DNA of 64,000 nt, taken from the NCBI RefSeq assembly GCF_003254525.1, contig NZ_QFYS01000001.1:62001-126000 (forward strand). Direction: 5' to 3'. The translations under genes and the position numbers were made by a program. Source of the stretch: Phenylobacterium kunshanense. Lineage in GTDB: Bacteria > Pseudomonadota > Alphaproteobacteria > Caulobacterales > Caulobacteraceae. The notes under the pieces are model-generated. The model was not told the origin of the DNA. It did no database searches and saw nothing but the letters and a program-made list of their open reading frames with translations. Positions 1 through 11,477 of the stretch are shown piece by piece; the first letter of the stretch is position 1, and each line of letters starts with the position of its first letter.

Positions 1-119
1 GCACCTGTTTCGCGCTCTGCGCCGACGACCTGGCCGCCGAGAGCCTGGCCGAACGGGTCGAGGCGCTGGCGCCGCGCTGGTGGGTCCGCCGCTGCCGGTT
101 GGGCGGCCCCTGGGGCTGA
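1..119 (+). CDS. C-terminal end of an unrecognised protein (partial)
   Basis: An open frame enters from the left edge and ends with TGA at 117-119, giving about 38 residues (ending RRCRLGGPWG). The peptide has two cysteines near the edge and a Trp/Arg-rich tail. It is followed 21 bases later by a perfect hairpin, as expected at the end of a gene. The fragment is too short to assign a family, and the frame is chosen only because it is open and sits before the hairpin. Confidence 0.4.
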   Translation, partial: TCFALCADDLAAESLAERVEALAPRWWVRRCRLGGPWG

Positions 120-140
120 CGTTGGTCTGATCTGAACGAA

Positions 141-164
141 GAGGGGGCCCCGCAGGGCCCCCTC
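141..164. terminator. Perfect 10-bp hairpin between convergent genes
   Basis: GAGGGGGCCC, loop CGCA, then the exact complement. There is no T-tract on either side. It lies between the partial rightward gene and the leftward amtB stop, so it may act as a bidirectional 3'-end structure. Confidence 0.55.
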
Positions 165-218
165 GCACTCCATTGCCGCCCGGCGGTGTGTGGCCGGGCG
201 ACTGTCTCTCCCCCGAGA

Positions 219-1775
219 TCAGGAGTGGTAGGCGCGTTCACCGTGCTCGACGATGTCGATGCCTTCTTCCTCGGTCTCCGGAGAGACCCGAAGGCCGACG
301 GTGAACTTGATGATGTAGAAGACGATCGCCGAGGCGACGGCCGACCAGCTGATGGCGACCAGGACAGCCTTGATCTGGGCCATCAGCTGCACGCCCATGA
401 CGTAGGCGGCCGTGTCGCAGGTCGAGATGTCCCCGTCAGCCGCGCAGGTGGTGTAGTCCACCACGCCCGCGCCACCCCATTCCGGATTGACGAGCAGGCC
501 GGTGGCCAGGGCGCCGACGATGCCGCCAACCGCGTGGATGCCGAAGGCGTCCAGGCTGTCGTCGTACTTCAGCGCGTTCTTGATGGTCGAGCAGAAGATC
601 ACGCAGATCGGCGACACGATGAGACCGAGGATCATCGCGCCCACCGGACCGGCGAAGCCGGCGGCGGGGGTCACCGCCACAAGGCCAGCGATCAGGCCCG
701 AGGCCAGGCCCAGCATCGAGGCCTTCTTGCGCGTCACCCACTCAGTCATGGTCCACGAGAAGCCGGCCGCCGCGGTGGCGATCAGCGTGTTGACCACGGC
801 GAGCGCCGCATAGCCGTTGGCTTCCAGGTTCGAGCCGGCGTTGAAGCCGAACCAGCCCACCCACAGCAGGCCGGCGCCGACCAGGGTCAGCGTCAGGCTG
901 TGCGGCGGCATCGGCTCGGTGCGATAGCCCTTCCGCGCGCCGAGGATCAGAGCGCCCACCAGGGCGGCGATACCCGCGTTGATGTGGACGACCGTGCCGC
1001 CGGCGAAGTCGAGGGCGCCGAAGCTCCACAGCAGACCCGACTGGATCGGAGCCGTCGGATTGGCGGCGACCGAGTCCGGACCGGCCCACCACCACACCAT
1101 GTGAGCCATGGGATAGTAAGAGAGGATCGGCCACAGGATGGCGAAGATCACGACCGCGGCGAACTTCATCCGTTCGGCGACGCCGCCGAGGACCAGCGCG
1201 GCGGTGATGCAGGCGAAGGTCATCTGGAAGGCGATGAAGGCCAGTTCCGGAATGACGACGCCCGTCGAGAACGTCGCGACGTTGCTGGCCGGCGTCACGT
1301 CCTTCAGGAACAGCCGCCCGAAGCCGCCGACGAACTTGTCCAGGCCGCCGCCGTCGGTGAAGGCGAGGCTGTAGCCGTAGACCAGCCAGGCCATCATCCC
1401 GATCACGGTGACCGTCGAGACCTGCATCAGCATCGACAGCATGTTCTTCTGGCGGACGAGGCCGCCGTAGAACAGCGCCAGGCCAGGCAGGATCATCAGC
1501 AGCACGAGGATCGTCGACACGAGCATCCAGCTCACGTCGCCCTTGTCCGGCACGGGCGCCGGCGCCTCGGCGGCGGGCGCCTCAGCCGGAGCGGCTTCGG
1601 CCGCAGCCGGCGCTGCGGGCGCGGCTTCAGGCGCAGGGGCCGCGGCCTCTGCGGCCGCTGGCGCGGCAGCGGCCGGGGCCGCCTCCTGGGCGAAGGCTGT
1701 CGACGCCAATGGCGCCCCAGCCATCGCGGCGGCGAGCATCAGCCCCGCCAGCCGCTTCTTTCCAAAGAAGTTCAT
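219..1775 (-). CDS. amtB: Ammonium transporter AmtB
   Basis: Inner-membrane ammonium channel of the Amt/Rh family, the target of the PII protein encoded just upstream. The protein (518 aa from this start) has a signal peptide of about 30 residues ending in AFAQ, and then an unusual Ala/Pro/Glu low-complexity stretch of about 50 residues. The Amt core begins near residue 80 (WMLVSTILVLLMILPGLALF) and carries about 11 hydrophobic segments, including the family motif region around GGTVVHINAG. Two in-frame ATGs exist, at 1781 and 1775. The second is preferred because AAGGGG lies 8 bases before it but only 2 before the first. It follows glnK by 20 bases, the usual glnK-amtB nitrogen-starvation operon. 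The core assignment is firm; the role of the AP-rich linker is unknown. Confidence 0.96.
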   Translation of the reverse strand: MNFFGKKRLAGLMLAAAMAGAPLASTAFAQEAAPAAAAPAAAEAAAPAPEAAPAAPAAAEAAPAEAPAAEAPAPVPDKGDVSWMLVSTILVLLMILPGLALFYGGLVRQKNMLSMLMQVSTVTVIGMMAWLVYGYSLAFTDGGGLDKFVGGFGRLFLKDVTPASNVATFSTGVVIPELAFIAFQMTFACITAALVLGGVAERMKFAAVVIFAILWPILSYYPMAHMVWWWAGPDSVAANPTAPIQSGLLWSFGALDFAGGTVVHINAGIAALVGALILGARKGYRTEPMPPHSLTLTLVGAGLLWVGWFGFNAGSNLEANGYAALAVVNTLIATAAAGFSWTMTEWVTRKKASMLGLASGLIAGLVAVTPAAGFAGPVGAMILGLIVSPICVIFCSTIKNALKYDDSLDAFGIHAVGGIVGALATGLLVNPEWGGAGVVDYTTCAADGDISTCDTAAYVMGVQLMAQIKAVLVAISWSAVASAIVFYIIKFTVGLRVSPETEEEGIDIVEHGERAYHS

Positions 1776-1795
1776 AAGCATATCCCCTTGTCCCC

Positions 1796-2474
<679 letters not shown>

Positions 2475-3041
2475 ATGTCGCCGACCCGCTTCCTTCTCGC
2501 CGCCGCCGCCGTCGCCGCTCTGGCTTCGGCTCCGTTCGCCGCCCAGGCGCAAGACGCCGCTCCGGCGGCCGCCGCCGTCACGGTCCAGGGCGACATGATC
2601 GACACCCTGAAGCTCAACGGCGGATTCACGACCTTCGTCGCGGGCCTCGACTCCACGAATCTCTCCGGCCTCGTGAAGGGCCAGAAGGCGTTGACCGTGT
2701 TCGCGCCCTCCGACGCAGCCTTCGCCGCCATGCCGGCCGAAGACCTGGCTAAGCTGAAGTCCGACAAGGCCGCGATGCAGAAGTTCCTCCTGCATCATCT
2801 GATCAACGCCCCGGTGGACTCCACGAAGATCAAGGGCGCGCGCGGCGAGTGGCCGACCGTCGCCGGCGACAAGGTTCTGCTCGACGGCAGCGAGGATGTG
2901 CTGAAGGCCGATGGCGCGACGATCGCCCAGGCCGACATCAAGACCGTGAACGGCGTGCTGCACATCGTCGACAAGCCGCTCGTGGCGGGCCAGGGCGCGC
3001 CGGCTCCGACCGCCGCGGCCGACGCACCCACCGCCAACTGA
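2475..3041 (+). CDS. Secreted fasciclin (FAS1) domain protein
   Basis: A 188-aa protein with a signal peptide (cleavage near AAQAQDA, about residue 26), followed by a single FAS1 domain from about residue 38 to 165. The two conserved FAS1 boxes are visible: LTVFAPSDAAFAAMP (H1-type) and NGVLHIVDKPL (H2-type), with FLLHHLI between them. An Ala/Pro-rich tail ends the protein. FAS1 domains mediate adhesion or extracellular matrix contacts, and in bacteria single-domain versions are periplasmic or secreted. A good Shine-Dalgarno (AAGGA) supports the start. The gene is followed after 97 bases by another small exported protein. The exact role cannot be told from sequence. Confidence 0.92.
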   Translation: MSPTRFLLAAAAVAALASAPFAAQAQDAAPAAAAVTVQGDMIDTLKLNGGFTTFVAGLDSTNLSGLVKGQKALTVFAPSDAAFAAMPAEDLAKLKSDKAAMQKFLLHHLINAPVDSTKIKGARGEWPTVAGDKVLLDGSEDVLKADGATIAQADIKTVNGVLHIVDKPLVAGQGAPAPTAAADAPTAN

Positions 3042-3138
3042 AACTGGAGGGCGAGGCGGAACCAACCGCCCGCCTGAGCCGTACTGCGTCAGCACATCGA
3101 GATCGGGCCGTTTTCGCGCGATCGAAGGAGTCCTGACG

Positions 3139-3555
3139 ATGAAGCTCACTCACCTGATGACCGCGACGGCTGCTATCGCCCTTATGGGCGGCGCGGCCGT
3201 CGCGCAGACCAAGAACGACATGCCCAAGGGGCCGACCCCCGGGTCGGTGACAGGCGACTGGAACGGCGCCCACGCGCCGTCGGACGACAAGCAGTATCAG
3301 GAGAAGGTCGTCGTGCCGGTTGGCTCGGCGTCGTCCGCGGCGGCGGCGCCAGCGCAGTCGGCTGCGGTCAATCCTCCTGTTCCGTCCACCGGTGACGCCA
3401 CGGTCGCGGCCGACGCCAGCACGACGGCGCCCGCGGCCACCTACACCACCACCATGGTCACCAACGGACCGGTGCCCGACACCGCGGAAAACCGCGCCAA
3501 GTACGGGCAACCGCTCTCGCGAGCCGGCAAGAGGACCGCCGCGCGCGGCAACTGA
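3139..3555 (+). CDS. Small exported Ala/Pro-rich protein of unknown function
   Basis: A 138-aa protein with a clear signal peptide (MKLTHLMTATAAIALMGGAAVAQ) and a low-complexity Ala/Ser/Thr/Pro middle. The C-terminal segment looks more constrained: GPVPDTAENRAKYGQPLSRA and then GKRTAARGN. It has a strong Shine-Dalgarno (AAGGAG, 8 bases before ATG) and is closed by a classical terminator at 3595-3626. No enzymatic motif is visible. It is probably a periplasmic or cell-envelope protein, and the family is not recognised. Confidence 0.75.
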   Translation: MKLTHLMTATAAIALMGGAAVAQTKNDMPKGPTPGSVTGDWNGAHAPSDDKQYQEKVVVPVGSASSAAAAPAQSAAVNPPVPSTGDATVAADASTTAPAATYTTTMVTNGPVPDTAENRAKYGQPLSRAGKRTAARGN

Positions 3556-3594
3556 CGTGCTGAAAATTCGCGCTCTTTGAGCGTTGAAGCGAAG

Positions 3595-3626
3595 GTCGGC
3601 GGGCCCTATGGTCCGCCGACTTTTTT
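3595..3626 (+). terminator. Rho-independent terminator
   Basis: An 11-pair stem (GTCGGCGG at the base, one G-U pair) with loop CTAT, followed by six T at 3621-3626. It ends the small exported protein gene and separates it from glyQ, whose ATG lies 24 bases further on. Confidence 0.9.
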
Positions 3627-3649
3627 GCGCCTGCGAACAAATCCATCCG

Positions 3650-4534
3650 ATGCACGACAAGCCGCTCTCGTTTCAGGGCCTGATCCTGAAGCTCCACGAC
3701 TATTGGAGCCGGCAGGGCTGCGCCATCCTGCAGCCGTACGACGTCGAGATCGGCGCGGGGACGCTGTCGCCCATGACGGTGCTGCGCACGCTGGGGCCGA
3801 AGCCGTGGAAGGTGGCCTATGTGCAGCCTTCGCGCCGGCCGGCGGATGGCCGCTATGGCGAGAACCCCAACCGCCTTCACCAGCATCACCAGTACCAGGT
3901 GATCCTGAAGCCGAACCCGGAGAACCTTCAGGAGCTGTACCTCGGCTGCCTTGAGGCGATCGGCATTGACCCGGGTCTGCACGACATCCGCTTCGTCGAG
4001 GATGACTGGGAGAACCCCACGGTTGGCGCCTGGGGCCTCGGCTGGGAGGTCTGGTGCGACGGCATGGAGATCACCCAGTACACCTACTTCCAGCAGGTGG
4101 GCGGCCTGGACGTGTTCCCGGTGGCCGGCGAGCTGACCATCGGCCTCGAACGCCTGTCGCTGTATCTGCAGAACAAAGAGAACGTCTACGACCTGCAGTT
4201 CAACGACGAGTTCACCTACGGCGACATCTACCTCGCCAACGAGCAGCAGTTCTCGGCCTTCGAGCTCGAGACCGCCGACGTCGAGACCTGCAAGCGCCAG
4301 TTCGCGGACATGGAGCGCGAGGTGCCGCGGATCCTCGCCGCGCGCGGACGGCAGGGCCAGCCGCTGGCCTTGCCGGCCTACGATCATGTGCTGAAGGCCA
4401 GCCACCTGTTCAACATCATGGACGCCCGCGGCGCGATCGCCGTGGCCGAGCGCCAGAGCTACATCGGCCGCATCCGCGACCTCTGTAAGATGTGCGCCGA
4501 GGCCTGGGTGGCCAGCCAGGGTGGGAACGCGTGA
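3650..4534 (+). CDS. glyQ: Glycyl-tRNA synthetase alpha subunit
   Basis: Catalytic alpha chain of the bacterial alpha2-beta2 glycyl-tRNA synthetase, which charges tRNA-Gly with glycine using ATP. The start at 3650 ([11 protein letters not shown]) is chosen because the family begins here (294 aa). An upstream ATG at 3584 would put the terminator hairpin inside the gene. Highly conserved segments include [68 protein letters not shown] and ISVAERQ-like [17 protein letters not shown]. It overlaps the next gene by one base (TGATG), which suggests translational coupling to the DUF2314 gene and glyS. Confidence 0.97.
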   Translation: MHDKPLSFQGLILKLHDYWSRQGCAILQPYDVEIGAGTLSPMTVLRTLGPKPWKVAYVQPSRRPADGRYGENPNRLHQHHQYQVILKPNPENLQELYLGCLEAIGIDPGLHDIRFVEDDWENPTVGAWGLGWEVWCDGMEITQYTYFQQVGGLDVFPVAGELTIGLERLSLYLQNKENVYDLQFNDEFTYGDIYLANEQQFSAFELETADVETCKRQFADMEREVPRILAARGRQGQPLALPAYDHVLKASHLFNIMDARGAIAVAERQSYIGRIRDLCKMCAEAWVASQGGNA

Positions 4535-4998
4535 TGTTCCGGCGAATTGCCGACCTGTTCAAAGACCGGTCCCCGCTCGATGAACTTGTAGTGGTGGAGG
4601 CTGTCGACCAAGCGATGAACGCCGCCATCGACCAAGCGAGGGCGACGCTGGACGTGTTCTGGACGAAGTTCGACGCCGGCGAGGCCGATGAGTTCCAGCT
4701 GAAGGCAGGCCTTACGACTCCCAATGGTGCGATCGAGCACGTCTGGCTGAGGGTCTCGGGCCGCCAGAACGGCCGGATTGTCGGCCGACTGGGCAACCAG
4801 CCCGTCGACCTTGTGGACGTGAACATCGGCGACGAGATTCAAGTTGAGCCCGATCGGGTTTCGGATTGGGCCTACTTCAAAGCAGGGCGCCAGTATGGGG
4901 CGTTCACGCAGCGCGCCATGCTTGATCGGGCAGACCCCCGCACACGACGGCAGATCGAAGCTGTCCTTTCACCGAACCCGCTCGAAACCGACGCCTGA
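4534..4998 (+). CDS. DUF2314 domain protein inserted between glyQ and glyS
   Basis: A 154-aa soluble protein with no signal peptide. The region from about residue 40 to 130 fits the DUF2314 family: an ATLDVFWTKF opening, then EHVWLRV, a GRLGNQPVDL segment and the terminal DWAYFKAGRQYGAFTQRAML. The ATG at 4534 overlaps the glyQ stop by one base, and its own TGA overlaps the glyS ATG by one base, so the three genes are a translationally coupled unit. The function of DUF2314 is not known, and I see no catalytic residues. The position suggests constitutive co-expression with glycyl-tRNA synthetase, but a physical interaction is only a guess. Confidence 0.85.
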   Translation: MFRRIADLFKDRSPLDELVVVEAVDQAMNAAIDQARATLDVFWTKFDAGEADEFQLKAGLTTPNGAIEHVWLRVSGRQNGRIVGRLGNQPVDLVDVNIGDEIQVEPDRVSDWAYFKAGRQYGAFTQRAMLDRADPRTRRQIEAVLSPNPLETDA

Positions 4999-7007
4999 TG
5001 CCCCAGCTTCTACTCGAACTGCTCTCCGAAGAGATTCCGGCGCGTATGCAGGCGAACGCCGCGCGCGATCTGGAACGCATGGCCCGGGAGCGCCTCCTGG
5101 CCGAGGGCCTGCTGCCCGAGGCGCTGAAGACGTTCGGCGGCGCGCGGCGCCTGACGCTGGTCGCCGAAGGCTTGCCCGAGCGCCAGCCGGACCGTCACGA
5201 GGAGCTCAAGGGCCCCAAGACCAGTGCGCCCGACCAGGCCCTGGAAGGCTTCCTGCGCAAGACGGGCTTGTCGAAGGATCAGCTCGTCGAGAAGGACGGG
5301 GTCTGGTTCGCCACGGTGCACCGGCATGGCCGGGCCACGGCCGAGATCGTCGCCGAGATGGTGCAGGGGATCGTCCGCGACTTCCCCTGGCCAAAGTCGA
5401 TGGTGTCAGGCGTTTCGAAGCTGCGCTGGGTGCGGCCCCTGCGTCGCATCGTCTGCGTCTTCGACGGCGAGATCGTGCCCTTCCAAATCGAGGGCATCCC
5501 GAGCGGCGACGTCACTCAGGGCCACCGGTTCATGGGCTCGGCCCAGCCGTTCCGGGTGAAGGACTTCGACGACTACGCCGAGAAGCTTCAGAAGCATCAC
5601 GTCGTGCTCGATCCCGAGGAGCGCAAGGCGAAGATCCTGGAGGAGGCGCGCACGCTCTGCTTCGCGCGCAACCTGGAACTGGTCGATGACGCGGGTCTGC
5701 TGGACGAGGTGGCCGGCCTGGTCGAGTGGCCGGTTCCCGTGCTGGGTGACATGGACCCAGCCTTCCTGGACCTGCCGCCGGAAGTGATCCGCACCTCGAT
5801 GCGGGTTCACCAGCGCTATTTCGCCGTCCGAAACCCGGCGACCGGAAAGCTCGCGCCGCACTTCGTGACGATCGCCAACATCGCGGCCAAGGATGGCGGC
5901 CGGACCATCGCCACCGGCAACGCCAAGGTGCTGTCGGCGCGCCTGTCCGACGCCCGGTTCTTCTGGAACGAAGACCGCAAGGTCCGCCTGGAGGACCGCC
6001 TCGAGAAGCTGAAGGGTGTGACCTTCCACGCCAAGCTCGGCTCGATGTACGACCGCGTGCAGCGGATCGTGTCGATGGCCGAGGCCATCGCGCCGTTCGT
6101 GCGCGACGACGACGCGACCCGCTCCAAGGCTGCCGAGGCGGCCAGCCTCTGCAAGGCCGATCTCGTCTCGGGCGTGGTGGGCGAGTTCCCCGAGCTGCAG
6201 GGGATCATGGGCGGCTACTACGCCGAGGCCGAGGGGCTGGATCCCGAGGTCGTGGACGCCATCCGCCACCACTACAAACCGCAGGGACCGAACGACGACG
6301 TGCCGGTCCAGTCGGTCGCCGCGACGGTGGCCCTGGCCGACAAGCTCGACACCCTGGTCAGCTTCTTCGGCATCGGCGAGAAGCCTACCGGCTCGCGCGA
6401 TCCGTTCGCCCTGCGCCGCGCGGCCCTCGGCGTCATCCGGATCGTCCTGTCGACGCGCACGCGCCTGCCGCTGAAGCAGTTCGGCTCTGACGACCTGCTC
6501 GCTTTCTTCGCCGATCGCCTGAAGGTCCAACTCCGCGATGAGGGACAGCGGCACGATCTCGTGGACGCCGCCTTCGCCCTGGGCGACGACGACCTCGTGC
6601 GGATCGTGGCGCGGGTGCAGGCGCTGGGAGAATTCCTGGCTACCGACGACGGCGCCAACCTGCTGGCCGGCTACAAGCGCGCCGTGAACATCCTGCGGGC
6701 CGAGGAGAAGAAGGGCCCGCTGCCGACGGGCGTAGCCGCGGCCATGACCGGCCAGCCGGCGGAAGAAGCGGCGCTGATCGCCGCCCGCGACGCCGCCGGC
6801 GCGTCGCTCTCCGCGGCCCTCGGCAACGAGGACTTCGTCGGCGCGATGCAGGCCCTCGCGGCGCTACGTGGGCCGGTCGATGCGTTTTTCGACAAGGTGT
6901 TAGTGAATTCCGATGTAGAGGCCGAGCGGGAGAACCGCCTGCGGCTTCTGGCGAACGTGCGCGACCTGATGGGTCAGGTGGCGGACTTCTCGCAGGTGAC
7001 TGGCTAG
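4998..7007 (+). CDS. glyS: Glycyl-tRNA synthetase beta subunit
   Basis: Beta chain (669 aa, close to the usual 680-700) of the tetrameric glycyl-tRNA synthetase. It is responsible for tRNA binding and partners GlyQ. The N-terminus MPQLLLELLSEEIPARMQ is the classic GlyS opening. WVRPLRRIVCVFDGEIVPF, TQGHRFM, IRTSMRVHQRYFAV and LSDARFFWNEDRK are conserved blocks. The middle carries an HD-like segment, and the C-terminal about 120 residues correspond to the DALR-type anticodon-binding region. The start overlaps the stop of the DUF2314 gene by one base. It ends 16 bases before ppdK, which may be read through. Confidence 0.97.
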   Translation: MPQLLLELLSEEIPARMQANAARDLERMARERLLAEGLLPEALKTFGGARRLTLVAEGLPERQPDRHEELKGPKTSAPDQALEGFLRKTGLSKDQLVEKDGVWFATVHRHGRATAEIVAEMVQGIVRDFPWPKSMVSGVSKLRWVRPLRRIVCVFDGEIVPFQIEGIPSGDVTQGHRFMGSAQPFRVKDFDDYAEKLQKHHVVLDPEERKAKILEEARTLCFARNLELVDDAGLLDEVAGLVEWPVPVLGDMDPAFLDLPPEVIRTSMRVHQRYFAVRNPATGKLAPHFVTIANIAAKDGGRTIATGNAKVLSARLSDARFFWNEDRKVRLEDRLEKLKGVTFHAKLGSMYDRVQRIVSMAEAIAPFVRDDDATRSKAAEAASLCKADLVSGVVGEFPELQGIMGGYYAEAEGLDPEVVDAIRHHYKPQGPNDDVPVQSVAATVALADKLDTLVSFFGIGEKPTGSRDPFALRRAALGVIRIVLSTRTRLPLKQFGSDDLLAFFADRLKVQLRDEGQRHDLVDAAFALGDDDLVRIVARVQALGEFLATDDGANLLAGYKRAVNILRAEEKKGPLPTGVAAAMTGQPAEEAALIAARDAAGASLSAALGNEDFVGAMQALAALRGPVDAFFDKVLVNSDVEAERENRLRLLANVRDLMGQVADFSQVTG

Positions 7008-7023
7008 TAGGGAACGACTGCAA

Positions 7024-9717
<2,694 letters not shown>

Positions 9718-9720
9718 GGC

Positions 9721-11445
9721 CTACCAGCTCCAGTCCTTCGCCGAGGTCCGGCAGCCGCCGTCCTTCCAGCCCGTCCAGCCGCGGCCGCGCACCACCTGGC
9801 CGGGGCGGGCGGCCGTGGGCTCGCCGTTCGCCAGGGCGAGTTGGCCGTTGACCACCACCTCGCTGACGCCGGTGGCGAACTGGTGCGGCTTCTCGAAGGT
9901 GGCGTGGTCCTGGATCGTGGCGGGATCGAACACCACCGCATCCGCGTAGTAGCCCGCCTTCAGCAGGCCGCGGTCGCGCAGGCCGAGGTTATGCGCCGGC
10001 AGGGCCGAGAGCTTTCGCACGGCTTCGGCGAGCGTCAGCCGCTTTTCCTCGCGCACGTACTTGGCCAGCAGGCGCGCGAAATTGCCGTAGGCGCGCGGGT
10101 GGGTGGACGAGAGGGTGAAGGGCGGCTCCGGCGCCTGGCTGGCGGCATCCGAGCCGAAGCTCATCCAGGGCAGGGCGACCTGGCGGGCGACATTGGCCTC
10201 CAGCATCGAGAAGTAGACCACCTGCACGCGGCTGCCGTCCTCGATCACGAGGTCGATGGCGGCGTCCTCTGGGCTGACGCCGCGGTCCTTGGCGACCTCG
10301 GCCAGGGTCTTGCCGGTGAGGGGCTTGAGCTTCGGGTTCTTGAATCCGACCAGCAGCGTGCCCTCGGCGCCGGCGCCGCGCTGGAGGTTCTCGAACGTGG
10401 GCGTGCCCGAGCGCATCTCGCCGATGACCTTGGCGCGCGTGGCCGGGTCCTTCAGACGGGTGATCCACTGTTCGACACCTCCCGCCTGGACCCAGGTCGG
10501 CATAGCCGCGTCCAGGCCGGTGGAGCTGGCGGGATAGGTGTACATGTCGGCGGTGATCCGCAGGCCTGAGGCGCGGGCGGCCTCGATGCGGGCGAGGGCG
10601 GCGTCCAGCTTGCCCCAGTTCTCCTTGCCCGAGGCCTTGAGGTGGTAGATCTCGGCCGGCGCGCCCGAACGGCGGGAGATCTCGATCAGCTCGTCGATCG
10701 CCTCAATCAGGCGGCTGCCTTCCGAACGAATGTGACTGATGTAGATGCCGCCGCAACGGCCGGCCTCGCCGACCAGGGCCGCCAGCTCGTCGGTCTCCGC
10801 GAAGGTCCCAGGGGCATAGATCAGAGACGAACCGACGCCCAGAGCGCCGTCTTCCATCGCCTTCACGACGAGCGCCCGCATCTCGGCGAGCTGGGCCGGC
10901 GTGGGATCGACGTCGCCTTCGCCCAGGACGTTCTCGCGGACGGTGGCCGAGCCGATGAATGAGGCGACGTTCACCGAGACGCCCTTCTCCTCGAGGAAGC
11001 GCAGGTATTCGTCCAGGGTGGTCCAGGTGATCGGATACTTGATATCGCCTTGGCGCTGCGTCTCCGTCTGCTTCATCCGCGGCGACATCGGGCCCATGGA
11101 GCTGCCTTCGCCCATGACCTGCAGCGTCACCCCCTGGCGCAGCTCGGACTGGCCGCGACCGTCCTCGATCAGGCTCTCGGTGGACCAGGACAGCATGTTG
11201 ATGAAGCCAGGCGAGATGGCCTTGCCCGTGGCGTTCACAGTCTTCGCGGCCGCACCCGCAGGGCAAGAGCCCACGCAGACGATCCGCTCGCCCTTGATCC
11301 CGACGTCGCCCTTCAGAGCCAGACCGCCCGAGCCGTCGTAGATCTCGCCGTCCCGGATCAGCAGGTCGTAGGCGGCAGGCTGAGCCTGGCCGGGACCGCC
11401 CAGGGCGACGGCCAGGGCTGCGGCGGCGAACAGAACGCGTTTCAT
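9721..11445 (-). CDS. Exported amidohydrolase of the N-acyl-D-amino-acid deacylase type
   Basis: A 574-aa amidohydrolase-superfamily protein with a signal peptide (MKRVLFAAAALAVALGGPGQAQ), so it acts in the periplasm. The start at 11445 is the only one that gives this signal peptide. The N-terminal composite domain (YDLLIRDGEIYDGSG) and the GYYADAVVFDP segment are typical of D-aminoacylase/dihydroorotase-like enzymes, as are SHIRSEGSRL and YHLKASG, whose histidines usually bind metal. The usual first metal motif (HxH after PGF) is replaced by SPGFINMLSWSTES, so metal binding at that site is changed. Substrate is probably an N-acyl-D-amino acid or a related amide, but this is family-level inference only. 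The gene follows the KAS III-like gene by 32 bases and may share its transcript. Confidence 0.85.
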   Translation of the reverse strand: MKRVLFAAAALAVALGGPGQAQPAAYDLLIRDGEIYDGSGGLALKGDVGIKGERIVCVGSCPAGAAAKTVNATGKAISPGFINMLSWSTESLIEDGRGQSELRQGVTLQVMGEGSSMGPMSPRMKQTETQRQGDIKYPITWTTLDEYLRFLEEKGVSVNVASFIGSATVRENVLGEGDVDPTPAQLAEMRALVVKAMEDGALGVGSSLIYAPGTFAETDELAALVGEAGRCGGIYISHIRSEGSRLIEAIDELIEISRRSGAPAEIYHLKASGKENWGKLDAALARIEAARASGLRITADMYTYPASSTGLDAAMPTWVQAGGVEQWITRLKDPATRAKVIGEMRSGTPTFENLQRGAGAEGTLLVGFKNPKLKPLTGKTLAEVAKDRGVSPEDAAIDLVIEDGSRVQVVYFSMLEANVARQVALPWMSFGSDAASQAPEPPFTLSSTHPRAYGNFARLLAKYVREEKRLTLAEAVRKLSALPAHNLGLRDRGLLKAGYYADAVVFDPATIQDHATFEKPHQFATGVSEVVVNGQLALANGEPTAARPGQVVRGRGWTGWKDGGCRTSAKDWSW

Positions 11446-11477
11446 CGGAGACTCTCCACTTGTGGAAGAGCCTAGCC

